Shown here: positions 40,963 through 50,551 of the stretch, piece by piece | Layout of the letters: each line of letters starts with the position of its first letter | Numbering within the stretch: position 1 is the first letter of the stretch | Origin: Betaproteobacteria bacterium CG2_30_68_42 | GTDB lineage: Bacteria; Pseudomonadota; Gammaproteobacteria; Burkholderiales; Rhodocyclaceae | Direction: 5' to 3' | Assembly: GCA_001872285.1 (NCBI GenBank) | Contig: MNXU01000038.1 | Coordinates: 61,623 to 125,622 of the forward strand | DNA length: 64,000 bases | The notes under the pieces: generated by a model | Database searches by the model: none | What the model saw: the letters and a program-made list of their open reading frames with translations, nothing else | Told to the model about the DNA's origin: nothing | Program-made: the position numbers and the translations under genes

Positions 40963-42702
40963 CTAGATCTGCTGGTCGAGCGCGGTGGCGCGCGAACGCA
41001 GGAAGCGGTGAGACAGGTACGCGCCCACCGCCACGATCACCACAGCCAGCGCGCCCAATGCCGCGCCCGGCCCGCGTCCGGCGGCGGACTGCATATAGAG
41101 ATAGATGCCGTAGGACATGGGCGCGTTGGTCTGAGACGTCGTAAGCATGATGGTGGCCGAGAGTTCCACCGCGGCGGTCATGAAGCTGGTGATGAATCCC
41201 GCAAGGATGCCGCCAGCCATCAGCGGCACGACGACGCGTTGTATCGTGCGCCGTTTGCCGGCACCCAGGTTCTCGGCCGCTTCCTCCAGCGACACGTGCA
41301 TCTGCTGCAGCGCCGCCACGCACGAGCGCAGCGCGTAAGGCAGCCGCCGGACGGTATAGGCAACCATGATCAGGACCCACGACGAGGTCAACAGCTCATC
41401 GGTAAAGGGCATCCCGACACCGCGGAAGGTGCGCAGATAGCCAATAGCCAGCACCACGCCGGGAATGGCCAGCGCAGCGCTCGCCATGGAGTCGAGCGAT
41501 CGCCTGAACGGCAGCCGACTGCGCAGAATGAGGTAGGCGATGGCGGTGCCGAGGAGGACATCGAACAGCGCTGCGAGCCCGCTATAGAGCATGGTATTCC
41601 AGATCATGCGCGGCGAATCCTGAGCCACCGACACATAGTGCTCCAGCGTGAAACCGTCGGGAACGACGCTGAAGCTCCACACCTTGCCGAAGGACAAGAG
41701 CAGAATTCCGATGTGCGGCGACAGCACCAGCAGCAGCACCAGGGTAATCCATCCGTAAGCGAGGACCGCGTGCAAGGGCGTGAGCTTGCGCCTGGCAAGG
41801 CCGGAGCCGCCGCGCTGCAGCGTCGCGTAGTCACGGCCCTTCAGCGCCAGGGCCGAGGCCCACAGCGCAAACAGCGAGAAACCGATCATCAGCACGCTGA
41901 TGACGTAGCCGACGGGATCTTCGATGCCGATGGCGGTGATGCGCAAGTAGGCTTGCGGCGCCAGCATGTTGGTCTGGTTCAGGACCAACGGCGTGCCGAG
42001 ATCGTCGAATACCTTGATGAACACCAGCGCCGCGCCGGCAACGTATCCGGGCATGGCGAGCGGAAACACGATGCGGCGAAAAAGACGGAAGCCGCTTGCA
42101 CCCAGGTTCTGCGCCGACTCTTCCATGGCGCCGTCGATGTTGTTGAGCGCGACCACCAGGTTCATCAGGATGAACGGAAAGTAATGCAACGCTTCGACGA
42201 AGATCACGCCGTTGAGGCCCTCCATGATGGGCAGGTTCACGTCGAACCACTCTCCGAGCAGCAGGTTGACCGAGCCACTGCGCCCGAAAATGAGCTGCAT
42301 CGCCACCGCACCGACGAAGGGCGGCATGATGAGTGGCAGCACGCCGAGCGTCTGGATCGCGAGTGCGCCGCGGAACCGGAAGCGCACCGTGAAATAAGCG
42401 AGCGGCAACGCGATCACCGAGGCGAACGCGACCGAAAGCGTGGCAACGTAGAGGCTGTTCCAGAACGACTCCCGCATCAGCGAGAGCTGAAAGAACGATC
42501 CGAAGTGCGCCAGCGTGAAGCCGCCGTCCAGATCGGCGAAGGCGACGTAGATCACCGTGCCGACCGGCACGATGAGGAAAACGATCAGAAGCGCGGCGAT
42601 CAGCAGCGCGACGGCCCCTGGCGCCAGCGAGGAATGGATTTGCACGCGAGCCCCCGCCGCCGGTGCCGCGGGGGCGCCGCCGGCAGGGCCTGCCCTCCTC
42701 AT
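40963..42702 (-). CDS. ABC transporter permease, fused double-domain (FbpB type)
   Basis: A 579-residue inner-membrane permease made of two tandem BPD_transp_1 domains, as in FbpB-type ferric-iron permeases. About twelve spans are predicted. Both EAA loops are present: EESAQNLGASGFRLFRRIVF in the first half and EEAAENLGAGKRRTIQRVVV in the second. The N-terminus is Ala/Gly/Pro-rich, so a slightly later start is possible. It lies between the binding protein (27 bp) and the ATPase (38 bp). Confidence 0.92.
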   Translation of the reverse strand: MRRAGPAGGAPAAPAAGARVQIHSSLAPGAVALLIAALLIVFLIVPVGTVIYVAFADLDGGFTLAHFGSFFQLSLMRESFWNSLYVATLSVAFASVIALPLAYFTVRFRFRGALAIQTLGVLPLIMPPFVGAVAMQLIFGRSGSVNLLLGEWFDVNLPIMEGLNGVIFVEALHYFPFILMNLVVALNNIDGAMEESAQNLGASGFRLFRRIVFPLAMPGYVAGAALVFIKVFDDLGTPLVLNQTNMLAPQAYLRITAIGIEDPVGYVISVLMIGFSLFALWASALALKGRDYATLQRGGSGLARRKLTPLHAVLAYGWITLVLLLVLSPHIGILLLSFGKVWSFSVVPDGFTLEHYVSVAQDSPRMIWNTMLYSGLAALFDVLLGTAIAYLILRSRLPFRRSLDSMASAALAIPGVVLAIGYLRTFRGVGMPFTDELLTSSWVLIMVAYTVRRLPYALRSCVAALQQMHVSLEEAAENLGAGKRRTIQRVVVPLMAGGILAGFITSFMTAAVELSATIMLTTSQTNAPMSYGIYLYMQSAAGRGPGAALGALAVVIVAVGAYLSHRFLRSRATALDQQI

Positions 42703-42729
42703 GAGTCGACGCGGAGCCGGCGGTCGGCG

Positions 42730-44079
42730 TCAGCGCGCCATCGCCGCGGCCTCGCTCGCGAGTCGGGCCGCCTTGTTGTAATTCTCCTGGGCCGTGCGGC
42801 TCCAGTATTCCTCGAGCGCGGTGACTTCCTTGTTGCGCAGCGCATCACGCTTGATGGTGCTGTAGAGTTTCAGGAACTCCTTGTCCTTGACCTTTTCTTC
42901 GGGCACGAGCGGCGTGAACGCGAGTTCGCGGGCTTCGTCCAGCAGTTTTCGCGCCTGGGCGTTCTTCTTCCCGGAAAGTTTCGTCGCGGCATCGTGGATC
43001 GCTTTGGTCGCGGCCGTGAGTTCCTTGTGACGGAACGTGACGGTGTGGTCAAAAAGGCTATTCACCAGGAAGTAGCGGGACTTCGACAGATCGGAGTCGA
43101 AATTGACCTTGGGCTTGATCTTGCCGCTGAAGGGATTGGGATAGCCAGGGGGTGCTTTGGCATAGACAGAAGGCAGCACCGGGAGGCGGCTGATCTTTGG
43201 ATCGAGCAGCAATTGCTGTCCTTCGAGCGACAGCGCAAAGTTGATGAATTTCTAGCCGAGTTCGGCGTTCCTGGCGTTGGCGATCAATCCGATATTGGCC
43301 GGCACGATCGCAGTCACCGAGGGATAGACGAATTCCACCGGGAAACCCGAAGCCTTCGCCGACAGGCCGAAGAAATCGATCACGATGCCCAGACCGTACT
43401 GGCCGTTGTTTACACCGTCCGGCACGCCGAAACTCCTCTCGGTGATGGCGGCGCAGTTGCCGCCGATCGCGAGTATCTGGTTCCAACCCTTGCTCCAGCC
43501 CTCACCCTGCAGAATGGTTTCGACCGTGAGATGGGTGGTGCCCGAACGTGACGGCGAGGAGATCGCCACGTGACCGAAATAGACCGGCTTGACGAGATCG
43601 GCCCATTCTCTGGGTTCAGGCAGCTTGTTGGCTTTCATGTACCGCGTATTCCACATGATGCCGTAGCCGGCGAGCGCCTGGCCGTAGTAATAGCCTTGCG
43701 GATCGTTGATGGGATAACTGCCGATCCTGGCGGGCACGTTCTTGTTGGCACCGTCAAACTTCTGCAGCAGCTTCTCGGACGAGAGTACTTCGAACGCATC
43801 GGGGGCGGATGCCCAGAAGACATCGGGCTTGTTGCCCGCCGGCGCTTCGCGCGCGTAGGCGATCGCGGCCGAAGTACCGCGGCTGAGAATTTCGACCGTG
43901 GCTCCCGGGTTTTTCGCCTCGAAGGCCTTCTTGTAGACCGCGGTCAGGTCCTTGGGGAACGAGGTAACGATGGACAACGTCTGCTGCGCGTATGCCGTGC
44001 CGACAAAACCCGGGGTGGCGAGCGATGCGCATAGCCACATGAGCCTGTGCGACCTGCCGTTTCTGAACTTCGAAAACAT
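42730..44079 (-). pseudogene. ABC transporter substrate-binding protein, interrupted by an in-frame amber stop
   Basis: Periplasmic binding protein (type 2, FbpA/AfuA-like) for the adjacent permease and ATPase. The first part (275 codons) has a signal peptide ending near TAYAQQ and reads LSIVTSFPKDLTAVYKKAFE. It stops at TAG 43254-43252 after ANARNAELG. In the same frame the protein continues KFINFALSLEGQQLLLDPKI for another 173 residues, with clear family character. The stop therefore replaces one residue (probably Trp, TGG to TAG). It is either a recent nonsense mutation or a base error. AGGAGAACGAT precedes the ATG at 44079. Total length would be 449 codons. Confidence 0.85.
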
Positions 44080-44275
44080 ATCGTTCTCCTCAACAGGGCC
44101 CGGTCAGAAAGCGAACGGACTTGATTGGTTGCTGGGGCCGTGCGTTTCAGCGAGGGTCGCTGCCCGCAAGAGGCTTGCCAGACGAGAATCTCCCCGAACG
44201 AGGCGGGTGAAAACGCCCGTCGCAAAGTGCAGAGCGGGCCGTGGAGTCGTCGGAGGGGAAGACCATCCGCGGGCG

Positions 44276-44713
44276 TTACGGCTTGAGATAAGCGAAGCCC
44301 TCCTTCGCCTGCAGCCGCGCGATCTCGGCGACGCCGGAGGGAACGATCTTCGCCTCCGGATGCACTGTCGACTTGTCGATCTTGCGCGAAGCCAGGGTGA
44401 AGTTGCATACGCGAAATTCGACGCCCTGCGAGGCGAGGTCATCCACGATGGCCTCATAGGGATTGCCGTTCTTGTCCTCCGCCCCTTCGAGCAGGAAGTC
44501 GATGCCGCGGAAGTGGGCGACCACCACGATCTTCGCACCCGGATCGGCGCTCAGATGGTTGCGGATGTTGCGCAGGCCGTTGGAGGCCTGCTCCAGCCCG
44601 TCGTTGAAGTGGTAGACGACCTTGACCTCGCCCGCCGCGAATGCGCCGGCCGCGGCGAGCGCGATCCAGCAGGCGAGCAGCCGCAGCACGAATGCGAGCC
44701 TGTACGTTGCCAT
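44276..44713 (-). CDS. Secreted DsrE/DsrF-like protein
   Basis: A 145-residue protein with a signal peptide (about 1-26, LAFVLRLLACWIALAAAGAF) and a DsrE-like domain: KVVYHFNDGLEQASNGLRNI, KIVVVAHFRGIDFLLEG and VEFRVCNFTLASRKID, with the conserved Cys. Periplasmic DsrE-like proteins are common in sulfur-metabolising and other proteobacteria without a defined substrate. It is the last gene of the leftward malonate operon, with GAGAGGAGGAGACG as ribosome-binding site. The relation to malonate is unclear. The 196-bp gap to the left holds nothing recognisable. Confidence 0.82.
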   Translation of the reverse strand: MATYRLAFVLRLLACWIALAAAGAFAAGEVKVVYHFNDGLEQASNGLRNIRNHLSADPGAKIVVVAHFRGIDFLLEGAEDKNGNPYEAIVDDLASQGVEFRVCNFTLASRKIDKSTVHPEAKIVPSGVAEIARLQAKEGFAYLKP

Positions 44714-44739
44714 CGTCTCCTCCTCTCGCGTTCCCGACC

Positions 44740-46260
44740 TCATGCCCGCGCATCCCCGCCGTAGCGGCTGCGCAGCACGTTCTTCTGCACCTTGCCCATG
44801 GTGTTTCGCGGCAGCTCCTCCGCGAAGATCACCGCTTTCGGCAGCTTGAAGCTCGCCAAGTTTGCCTTCAGCCCCGCAAGGATACTCTCCGCGCTGGCCT
44901 CTGCACCATCGCGGCTGCGCACGACCACTGCGGTGACCGCTTCGCCGAAATCGGGGTGCGGCAGGCCGATCACGGCCGACTCGCGCACCCCAGGGATCGC
45001 ATCGATCAGCGCCTCGATCTCCTTCGGATAGACGTTCAGGCCGCCGGTGATGATGAGGTCCTTGGAGCGCCCGGCGATGGTGACATAGCCGTCGGCGTCG
45101 ATGCAACCCATGTCCCCGGTGCGGAAGAAGCCGTCCGCGGCGAACTCCTCGCGCGTCTTCTCTGGCATCCTCCAGTAGCCCTGGAAGATGTTCTCGCCCC
45201 GCACCTCGATGCAGCCGAGCTCTCCGCGCGGGAGCGGCGCGCCGTCCTCGCCGACCACGCGCAGCTCGGTAGCGGGAAGCGCCGGGCCCACCGTCCCCTC
45301 GCGCCGTTCGCCCTCGTAGGGGTTGGAGGTCAGCATGCCGGTCTCGGTCATGCCGTAGCGCTCCAGGATGGTGTGGCCGGTGCGGGCGCGGAACTCGCGG
45401 AAAGTGTCGGGCAGCAGCGGCGCCGAGCCGGAGATGAACAGCCGCATGGTTGCGCACACCCTGCGGTCGAGCCCGGCCTCGGCGAGCAGGCGCGTGTAGT
45501 AGGTCGGCACGCCCATGAACACGGTCGCATGCGGGAGCAGCTCCAGCGCGCGGTCCGCGTCGAACCTGGGCTCGAAGAGCATCGGGCTGCCGTTGAGCAT
45601 CGCGCAGTGGGTAGCGATGAACAGGCCGTGCACGTGGAAGGTCGGCAGCATGTGCAGCAGCACGTCTCCCGCGCGGAATCCCCAGTGACGGTGCAACACG
45701 CGGGCATTGGAGGCGAGGTTGCGGTGGGAGAGCATCGCCCCCTTGGAGCGGCCGGTGGTGCCCGAGGTGTAGAGGATCGCGGCGAGATCGCCGCCCACGC
45801 ATTCCACGGTCTCGAAGTGATCGGACATTCCGACGGCGGCCTCGGCCAGGCTGCCTTCCCCGTGCATGCCCAGGTCGTGGACCCGCGCGACCCCGGCGGC
45901 GCTGGCGAGCGCGCGCGCAGCGGCAAGCGAAGCGGGCCGGCACACGAACAGGGACGGCTCGGCATCGCGCAGGAAGTACTCGACCTCGCGCGGCTGATAG
46001 GCCGGATTCATCGGCAGGAAGACGCGGCCCGCGCGCACGCAGCCGAGATAGACGAAGAGCGCCTCCGGGGACTTCTCCACCTGCACGGCGATGCGATCGC
46101 CCTGCTTCGTGCCCGCTTCCACGAGCAGGTTGGCGTAGCGCGCCGAGGCGCGCTCGATGTCCGCATAGCCGTAGCGCCTGCCGTCGGGCAGGATCAGGCA
46201 GGGCGCCCGCGGGTCGGCGGGAAAACCCGCCGCGAGGACGGCGTAGAGGTTTTCGTTCAC
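44740..46260 (-). CDS. matB: Malonyl-CoA synthetase (MatB-type AMP-forming ligase)
   Basis: ANL-superfamily ligase, 506 residues, converting malonate or methylmalonate plus CoA and ATP to the CoA thioester. The P-loop is ILYTSGTTGRSKGAMLSHRN. The A5 region is ILERYGMTETGMLTSNPYEG, characteristic of MatB. A7/A8 reads GDMGCIDADGYVTIAGRSKD, and the catalytic lysine of A10 is in PRNTMGKVQKNVLR. Context decides the substrate: malonyl-CoA decarboxylase and a TRAP dicarboxylate transporter in the same operon, and methylmalonyl-CoA mutase divergently. It starts 4 bp after the dctM stop. Confidence 0.9.
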   Translation of the reverse strand: MNENLYAVLAAGFPADPRAPCLILPDGRRYGYADIERASARYANLLVEAGTKQGDRIAVQVEKSPEALFVYLGCVRAGRVFLPMNPAYQPREVEYFLRDAEPSLFVCRPASLAAARALASAAGVARVHDLGMHGEGSLAEAAVGMSDHFETVECVGGDLAAILYTSGTTGRSKGAMLSHRNLASNARVLHRHWGFRAGDVLLHMLPTFHVHGLFIATHCAMLNGSPMLFEPRFDADRALELLPHATVFMGVPTYYTRLLAEAGLDRRVCATMRLFISGSAPLLPDTFREFRARTGHTILERYGMTETGMLTSNPYEGERREGTVGPALPATELRVVGEDGAPLPRGELGCIEVRGENIFQGYWRMPEKTREEFAADGFFRTGDMGCIDADGYVTIAGRSKDLIITGGLNVYPKEIEALIDAIPGVRESAVIGLPHPDFGEAVTAVVVRSRDGAEASAESILAGLKANLASFKLPKAVIFAEELPRNTMGKVQKNVLRSRYGGDARA

Positions 46261-46264
46261 GGGT

Positions 46265-47581
46265 TCAATGGGATCGACCGGGCAGCCACAGGACGATTTC
46301 GGGAGCGAGCGCGAGCACGAGGATCGCTGCGATCATCAGCCCGATGAAGGGCAGGGTGCCCCAGACGATCTCGCGCAGCCCGATGTCGGGGGCGATGCCG
46401 TTGATGACGAACAGGTTCAGTCCGACCGGCGGATGGATCAGCCCCATCTCCATGAGCACCGTCATCACGATCCCGAACCAAATGAGATCCACGCCGTGAG
46501 CCCGCAGCGCGGGCAGCACCACCGGCATCACCATCAGGATGATGGCGACCGGCGGGAGGAAGAAACCGAGCACCACGATGAGCACGCTCACCCAGAAGAC
46601 GAAGGCCCACTTTCCGAGCGGCAGCCCGACCAGCCACTGGGCGACCTCCTGCGTGATGTGCAGGTAGCTCATGACGTACGTGTACAGAAAGGACATCGCG
46701 ATGATCATCATCACCATGCAGGACTCGCGCACGGTGCCCGACAGGATCGGCTTGAGGTCCGACCAGCGCCAGCAGCCGTAGAGGGTCACCACCATCAGCA
46801 GGCAGGCGAAGGCACCGATTCCGGCCACCTCCGAGGGCGTCGCCCAGCCGCCGTAGAGCGCGACCAGGATGACGACGATGACGGCGAGGAACGGGGCGAG
46901 CCGCGGAAGCGTCTCGAGCCTGGCGCGCCAGTCGAAGACCTGCGCCGCATCCGCGCCGCCGGCTGCCTCTGCGCGATGCTCCCGGCGGTAGCGGATGCCG
47001 ACCCAGATCATGAACAGCATGGTCAGCAGGATGCCGGGGCCGATGCCTCCGAGGAACAGCTTGCCGATCGACTGCTCGGTGACCACGCCGTAGAGGATCA
47101 GCGTGAGCGAGGGCGGAATCAGGATGCCGAGCGTTCCGCCGGCGGCGATGATCCCCGAGGCGAGCTGCGCAGAGTAGCCGCGCTTGCGCATCTCGGGGAT
47201 GCCCACGCTTCCGATCGCCGAGCAGGTCGCCGGGCTGGAACCGCACATCGCCGCGAACAGCGAGCAGGCGAGCACGTTCGCCATACCCAGTCCGCCGGGC
47301 ACCCGCCCGAGCCAGCGGTTGAGCGAGGAATACAGGTCGGCGCCCGCGCGCGACTTGCCGACCGCCGCGCCCATCAGCACGAACAGTGGGATCGTGAGCA
47401 GGACGAAGTTGTCGAGCTCGCTGTAGATCGTCTCCGCCATGATCGCCACATTGACCGCGGGCATGAAGGCGAGCATGAACGCGAGCGCCACGCCGCCCAC
47501 GGCGAACGCGATCGGCATGCCCGAGAACAGCACGACGAAGGTCGCGCCGCCGTAGAGCAGCCCGAGCTGGAGCGTGCTCAC
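46265..47581 (-). CDS. dctM: TRAP transporter large permease (DctM)
   Basis: The 438-residue large membrane subunit of a tripartite ATP-independent periplasmic transporter, with about twelve spans. Family landmarks are LLTIPLFVLMGAAVGKSRAG, GMANVLACSLFAAMCGSSPA, GGTLGILIPPSLTLILYGVV and MEMGLIHPPVGLNLFVINGI. The GTG at 47581 overlaps the dctQ stop in a GTGA, so the two membrane subunits are coupled. Substrate inferred from context is malonate or methylmalonate. Confidence 0.94.
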   Translation of the reverse strand: MSTLQLGLLYGGATFVVLFSGMPIAFAVGGVALAFMLAFMPAVNVAIMAETIYSELDNFVLLTIPLFVLMGAAVGKSRAGADLYSSLNRWLGRVPGGLGMANVLACSLFAAMCGSSPATCSAIGSVGIPEMRKRGYSAQLASGIIAAGGTLGILIPPSLTLILYGVVTEQSIGKLFLGGIGPGILLTMLFMIWVGIRYRREHRAEAAGGADAAQVFDWRARLETLPRLAPFLAVIVVILVALYGGWATPSEVAGIGAFACLLMVVTLYGCWRWSDLKPILSGTVRESCMVMMIIAMSFLYTYVMSYLHITQEVAQWLVGLPLGKWAFVFWVSVLIVVLGFFLPPVAIILMVMPVVLPALRAHGVDLIWFGIVMTVLMEMGLIHPPVGLNLFVINGIAPDIGLREIVWGTLPFIGLMIAAILVLALAPEIVLWLPGRSH

Positions 47582-48096
47582 TCGCGCTCCTCGGCGCGCC
47601 GGATGAAGTGGTCCTCGCTCACCTGCACGAACAGTTGCAGGGTGAGCGTCGTCATGCCGACCGCCATCATCAGATAGGCCGGCCACAGCGACGGCGCCCA
47701 CGCCGTGTTGCTCGTCCTGCCGTCGCTCCAGGCCTCGTGGAAAAAGGCCCATGCCTTCCAGGCGACGAAGCCGCAGAACACCATCGAGAGGGTGTCGGCC
47801 ACCAGATAGCGGCGGCGATTCCAGCGCCGCGAAAGCACGGCATCCAGCACCTCGATGCCGACGTGCCCCCGGGTGGCCTGCGTGAAGGCCGCGCTCAGGA
47901 AGGTCGCGGCCACGAGCAGCATGATCGAGAACTCGATTTCCCAGTCGGTCGGCCACGCCAGCCAGTAGCGCACCACCACCTCGAACACCAGGATTCCCGC
48001 GCACAGCACGATCAGGATGCCGGACAGATAGCCCATGAGCGCGTTGACGCGCTCGAGCCCGCGGGCGAAGCCATTCCAGAGTCTGCGCATGTGCAT
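47578..48096 (-). CDS. dctQ: TRAP transporter small permease (DctQ)
   Basis: The 172-residue small membrane subunit with four spans; typical landmarks are ILVFEVVVRYWLAWPTDWEI and LVAATFLSAAFTQATRGHVG. The ATG at 48096 (MHMRRLWNGFARGLERVNAL) is chosen. An in-frame GTG at 48135 would add 13 charged residues. It lies between dctP (upstream) and dctM (downstream, overlapping). Confidence 0.88.
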   Translation of the reverse strand: MHMRRLWNGFARGLERVNALMGYLSGILIVLCAGILVFEVVVRYWLAWPTDWEIEFSIMLLVAATFLSAAFTQATRGHVGIEVLDAVLSRRWNRRRYLVADTLSMVFCGFVAWKAWAFFHEAWSDGRTSNTAWAPSLWPAYLMMAVGMTTLTLQLFVQVSEDHFIRRAEERE

Positions 48097-48162
48097 CGGT
48101 TCGGCAGGCTTTCGCGCGCGCTCCGGCGTGCGCACCCGCCGGAGCGGCGCGAGAAGGCTCCG

Positions 48163-49197
48163 CTACTTGACCGCCGCGGCCATGTCGAGCAGTTGCTGGC
48201 CGTTCTTCACCTTCTCCGCGAAGTCCTTCCACGCGCTAGCGCGCGCGACCTCGCGCCACTTGGCGAAGGTCGCGGCGTCCACGTCGGACACCTTGCTTCC
48301 GGCCTTGACATACACATCCACGACGCGCTGGTCGTCGGCGCGCGCGGCCTCCATGCCGAACTTCTCGAGCGCCGCACCGGCCTCCAGGATCGCCTTCTGC
48401 TGATCCGGGGTGAGGCCGTCGAAGACCTTCTTGGACATCATCAGCGGCTCGAACATGAACCAGAAGGTGTGATTGCGCCCGGCGGTGAGGTACTTTCCGG
48501 TCTCGTACAGGCGGAAGCTGATCAGCGAAGTCGAGGAGGTCACCGCCGCGTCGAGCACGCCCGACTGCATCGCGCTGTAGATCTCGTTGGACGGCACGTT
48601 GGTCACCGCCGCGCCGGCCGCGCGGTTCATGAGGTCCACCAGCCGGCTGCCGCCGCGCACCTTCATGCCCTTGACATCGTCCGGCTGAATCACCGGCTTC
48701 GCCTTCGAGGCGATCCCGCCGGCCTGCCAGACCCAGGTGACGATCTTCAGCCCGCGCTCCTCCACCAGCCGCGTGAGCTCGCGACCGATCGGCGCGTCCT
48801 TCCAGCGCAGGCCCTGCTCGTAGCTCGTGATCATGGCCGGCATCAGGGTGAGATTGGCCTCCGGAAACTCGCCGCCGGCATAGGCCAGCGGGTAGAGCGA
48901 CAGGTCGAGCGCGCCGGTGACCATCGCCTTGAACTGCGGCACCGCCTTCATGAGCGAGGCGGCGGGGTAGATCTCGAACTTCAGCGAGCCCTTGGTGCGC
49001 TTCTCCACGTCCTGAGCGAACTTGCGTACCAGGCGGTCGCGGAAGTCGCCCTCGTCTGCGGTGCCGCCCGGAAACTGGTGCGAGATCTTCAGCGTCCGCG
49101 CGGCCTGACCCCAGGCGCGGGGGCCAAGGATGGCGAGCGTTGCGCCCGCGGCCGAGGCTGCGAGCATGCGGCGGCGGTTCATGCGGTCTTCTCTCAT
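48163..49197 (-). CDS. dctP: TRAP transporter substrate-binding protein (DctP)
   Basis: Periplasmic solute receptor, 344 residues. The N-terminus has a twin-arginine-like signal (MNRRRMLAASAAGATLAILG). The DctP fold shows LKISHQFPGGTADEGDF, the substrate-carboxylate Arg region GMKVRGGSRLVDLMNRAAGA, and NEIYSAMQSGVLDAAVTSST. A strong ribosome-binding site (AGGAGGAGACACC) precedes the ATG at 49197. The Arg in the motif is typical of organic-acid binding, and the operon points to malonate-type acids. Confidence 0.93.
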   Translation of the reverse strand: MREDRMNRRRMLAASAAGATLAILGPRAWGQAARTLKISHQFPGGTADEGDFRDRLVRKFAQDVEKRTKGSLKFEIYPAASLMKAVPQFKAMVTGALDLSLYPLAYAGGEFPEANLTLMPAMITSYEQGLRWKDAPIGRELTRLVEERGLKIVTWVWQAGGIASKAKPVIQPDDVKGMKVRGGSRLVDLMNRAAGAAVTNVPSNEIYSAMQSGVLDAAVTSSTSLISFRLYETGKYLTAGRNHTFWFMFEPLMMSKKVFDGLTPDQQKAILEAGAALEKFGMEAARADDQRVVDVYVKAGSKVSDVDAATFAKWREVARASAWKDFAEKVKNGQQLLDMAAAVK

Positions 49198-49230
49198 GGT
49201 GTCTCCTCCTGTGGTTGCGTGCCCGCGTTC

Positions 49231-50550
49231 CTACGGGGCAGCCAGACGGCGCACCGCGGCCGAGGTCGCGATGCGCCCCGAACCGACGTACGCCTCGACG
49301 TTCTCTTCGATCTCGTCGGGATCGTAGAGATAATTCACCATCATGCCGAGCGAAAGCCCGAAGCCTCGCTCCGAGGTATCGGCGAGCCAGTTGATGCGCT
49401 CGATGCGGGCACCGTTGCCGAAGTGGAACCGGGCGACCGGATCGAAGGTGCGCGTGCCGTTCCTCGCCTCGACCAGATAGCGCGCGGCGATGCGCCGGAG
49501 CGGATCGCGCAGCGAGCGCTCGAGCCGCTTGTCCTTCGCCCAGGCGCCTTCCTGGAGATGCGCGAGATCGAGTCCGGTGGCGGCAAGCGCATCGGGATTG
49601 GCGCCGAGCCAGGCGGTGAGCTGCGGCATCGGCGAGAGGGTGGCAAAGGTGCTCAGGCGCGGGAAGTCGCGCTTGAGGTCGTCGACCACCCGCTTGAGCA
49701 GGAAGTTGCCGAAGGACACGCCGCGCAGCCCCTTCTGGGTGTTCGAGATCGAGTAGAAGATGGCGGTGTCCGCGCGCTTGGGATCGAACAGCGGCGCGGT
49801 CTCGTCGAGCAGCAGGTGGATGTCGTCGGCCAGCTTGTCGGTGAGCGCGACCTCGACGAAGATGAGCGGCTCCATCGGCATGCGCGGGTGGAAGAAGGCA
49901 TACAGCCGGCGGTCGGAATCGAGCCGGTTCCTCAGGTCGTTCCAGGAGCGGATCTCGTGGACCGCCTCGTAGCGGATCAGCTTCTCCAGCAGCGCGGCCG
50001 GCGAGTGCCAGGTCAGCCGGTCGAGCTCCAGGAAGCCGACATCGAACCAGGCGCTCAGCCGCGATTCGAGTTCGCGGTCGAGCACCGCCAGCTCGCGATC
50101 GGTTTCGAGGTAGCGCAGCAGGTCGGCGCGCAAATCGACCAGGAACTTCACGCCCTGGGGCAGGGCGTTGAACTGGGTGAGGATGCGGATGCGCGAGGAG
50201 CGCAGCGCCGAGCGTAGCGCCGCCTCCGCGTCCCAGCGCCCGGGCGTGTCGCGGGCCGCCTGGTAGGCGCGGTGCGCCGCATCCACCGCCTTCGGATCGG
50301 GGCCGAACTCGAGCGCGATCATGCGCAGGAATTCGTGCCGGCCGGCCTCGTCGAGCCTCTGGTAGGTCTCCCCGAGCCGGGCCGCGCGGATGCGCGCCGA
50401 GACTTCTCCGCCCAGACCCGCGGCGCACTCACGGAGCTGCTCGCGCAGGCGCGCCGCCTGCTTCGCCGGCAGCCGCGAGCCGGTCGCGCCAGCGCCCGAG
50501 ACCAGGGAGCGCATCCGCTTCAGACCGCGCGTCACCAGGCTTTCGGCCAT
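49231..50550 (-). CDS. matA: Malonyl-CoA decarboxylase
   Basis: A 439-residue enzyme of the MCD family, converting malonyl-CoA to acetyl-CoA; it may also use methylmalonyl-CoA to give propionyl-CoA. The N-terminal helical domain is followed by the catalytic GNAT-like domain. The conserved Ser region is FATLSPMPQLTAWLGANPDA, and the conserved His lies in ARFHFGNGARIERINWLADT. Also family-like are AIFYSISNTQKGLRGVSFGN and MMVNYLYDPDEIEENVEAY. It begins 1 bp after the upstream gntR stop, so it is the first enzyme of the operon. Confidence 0.93.
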   Translation of the reverse strand: MAESLVTRGLKRMRSLVSGAGATGSRLPAKQAARLREQLRECAAGLGGEVSARIRAARLGETYQRLDEAGRHEFLRMIALEFGPDPKAVDAAHRAYQAARDTPGRWDAEAALRSALRSSRIRILTQFNALPQGVKFLVDLRADLLRYLETDRELAVLDRELESRLSAWFDVGFLELDRLTWHSPAALLEKLIRYEAVHEIRSWNDLRNRLDSDRRLYAFFHPRMPMEPLIFVEVALTDKLADDIHLLLDETAPLFDPKRADTAIFYSISNTQKGLRGVSFGNFLLKRVVDDLKRDFPRLSTFATLSPMPQLTAWLGANPDALAATGLDLAHLQEGAWAKDKRLERSLRDPLRRIAARYLVEARNGTRTFDPVARFHFGNGARIERINWLADTSERGFGLSLGMMVNYLYDPDEIEENVEAYVGSGRIATSAAVRRLAAP

Positions 50551-50551
50551 G

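Noticed and set aside
41008..43551. An 847-codon plus-strand open frame opposite the ABC genes
   Set aside because: Shadow of the permease and binding-protein genes; low-complexity composition.
44080..44275. A Fur box upstream of the ABC binding protein
   Set aside because: No GATAATGATAATCATTATC-like sequence is visible.
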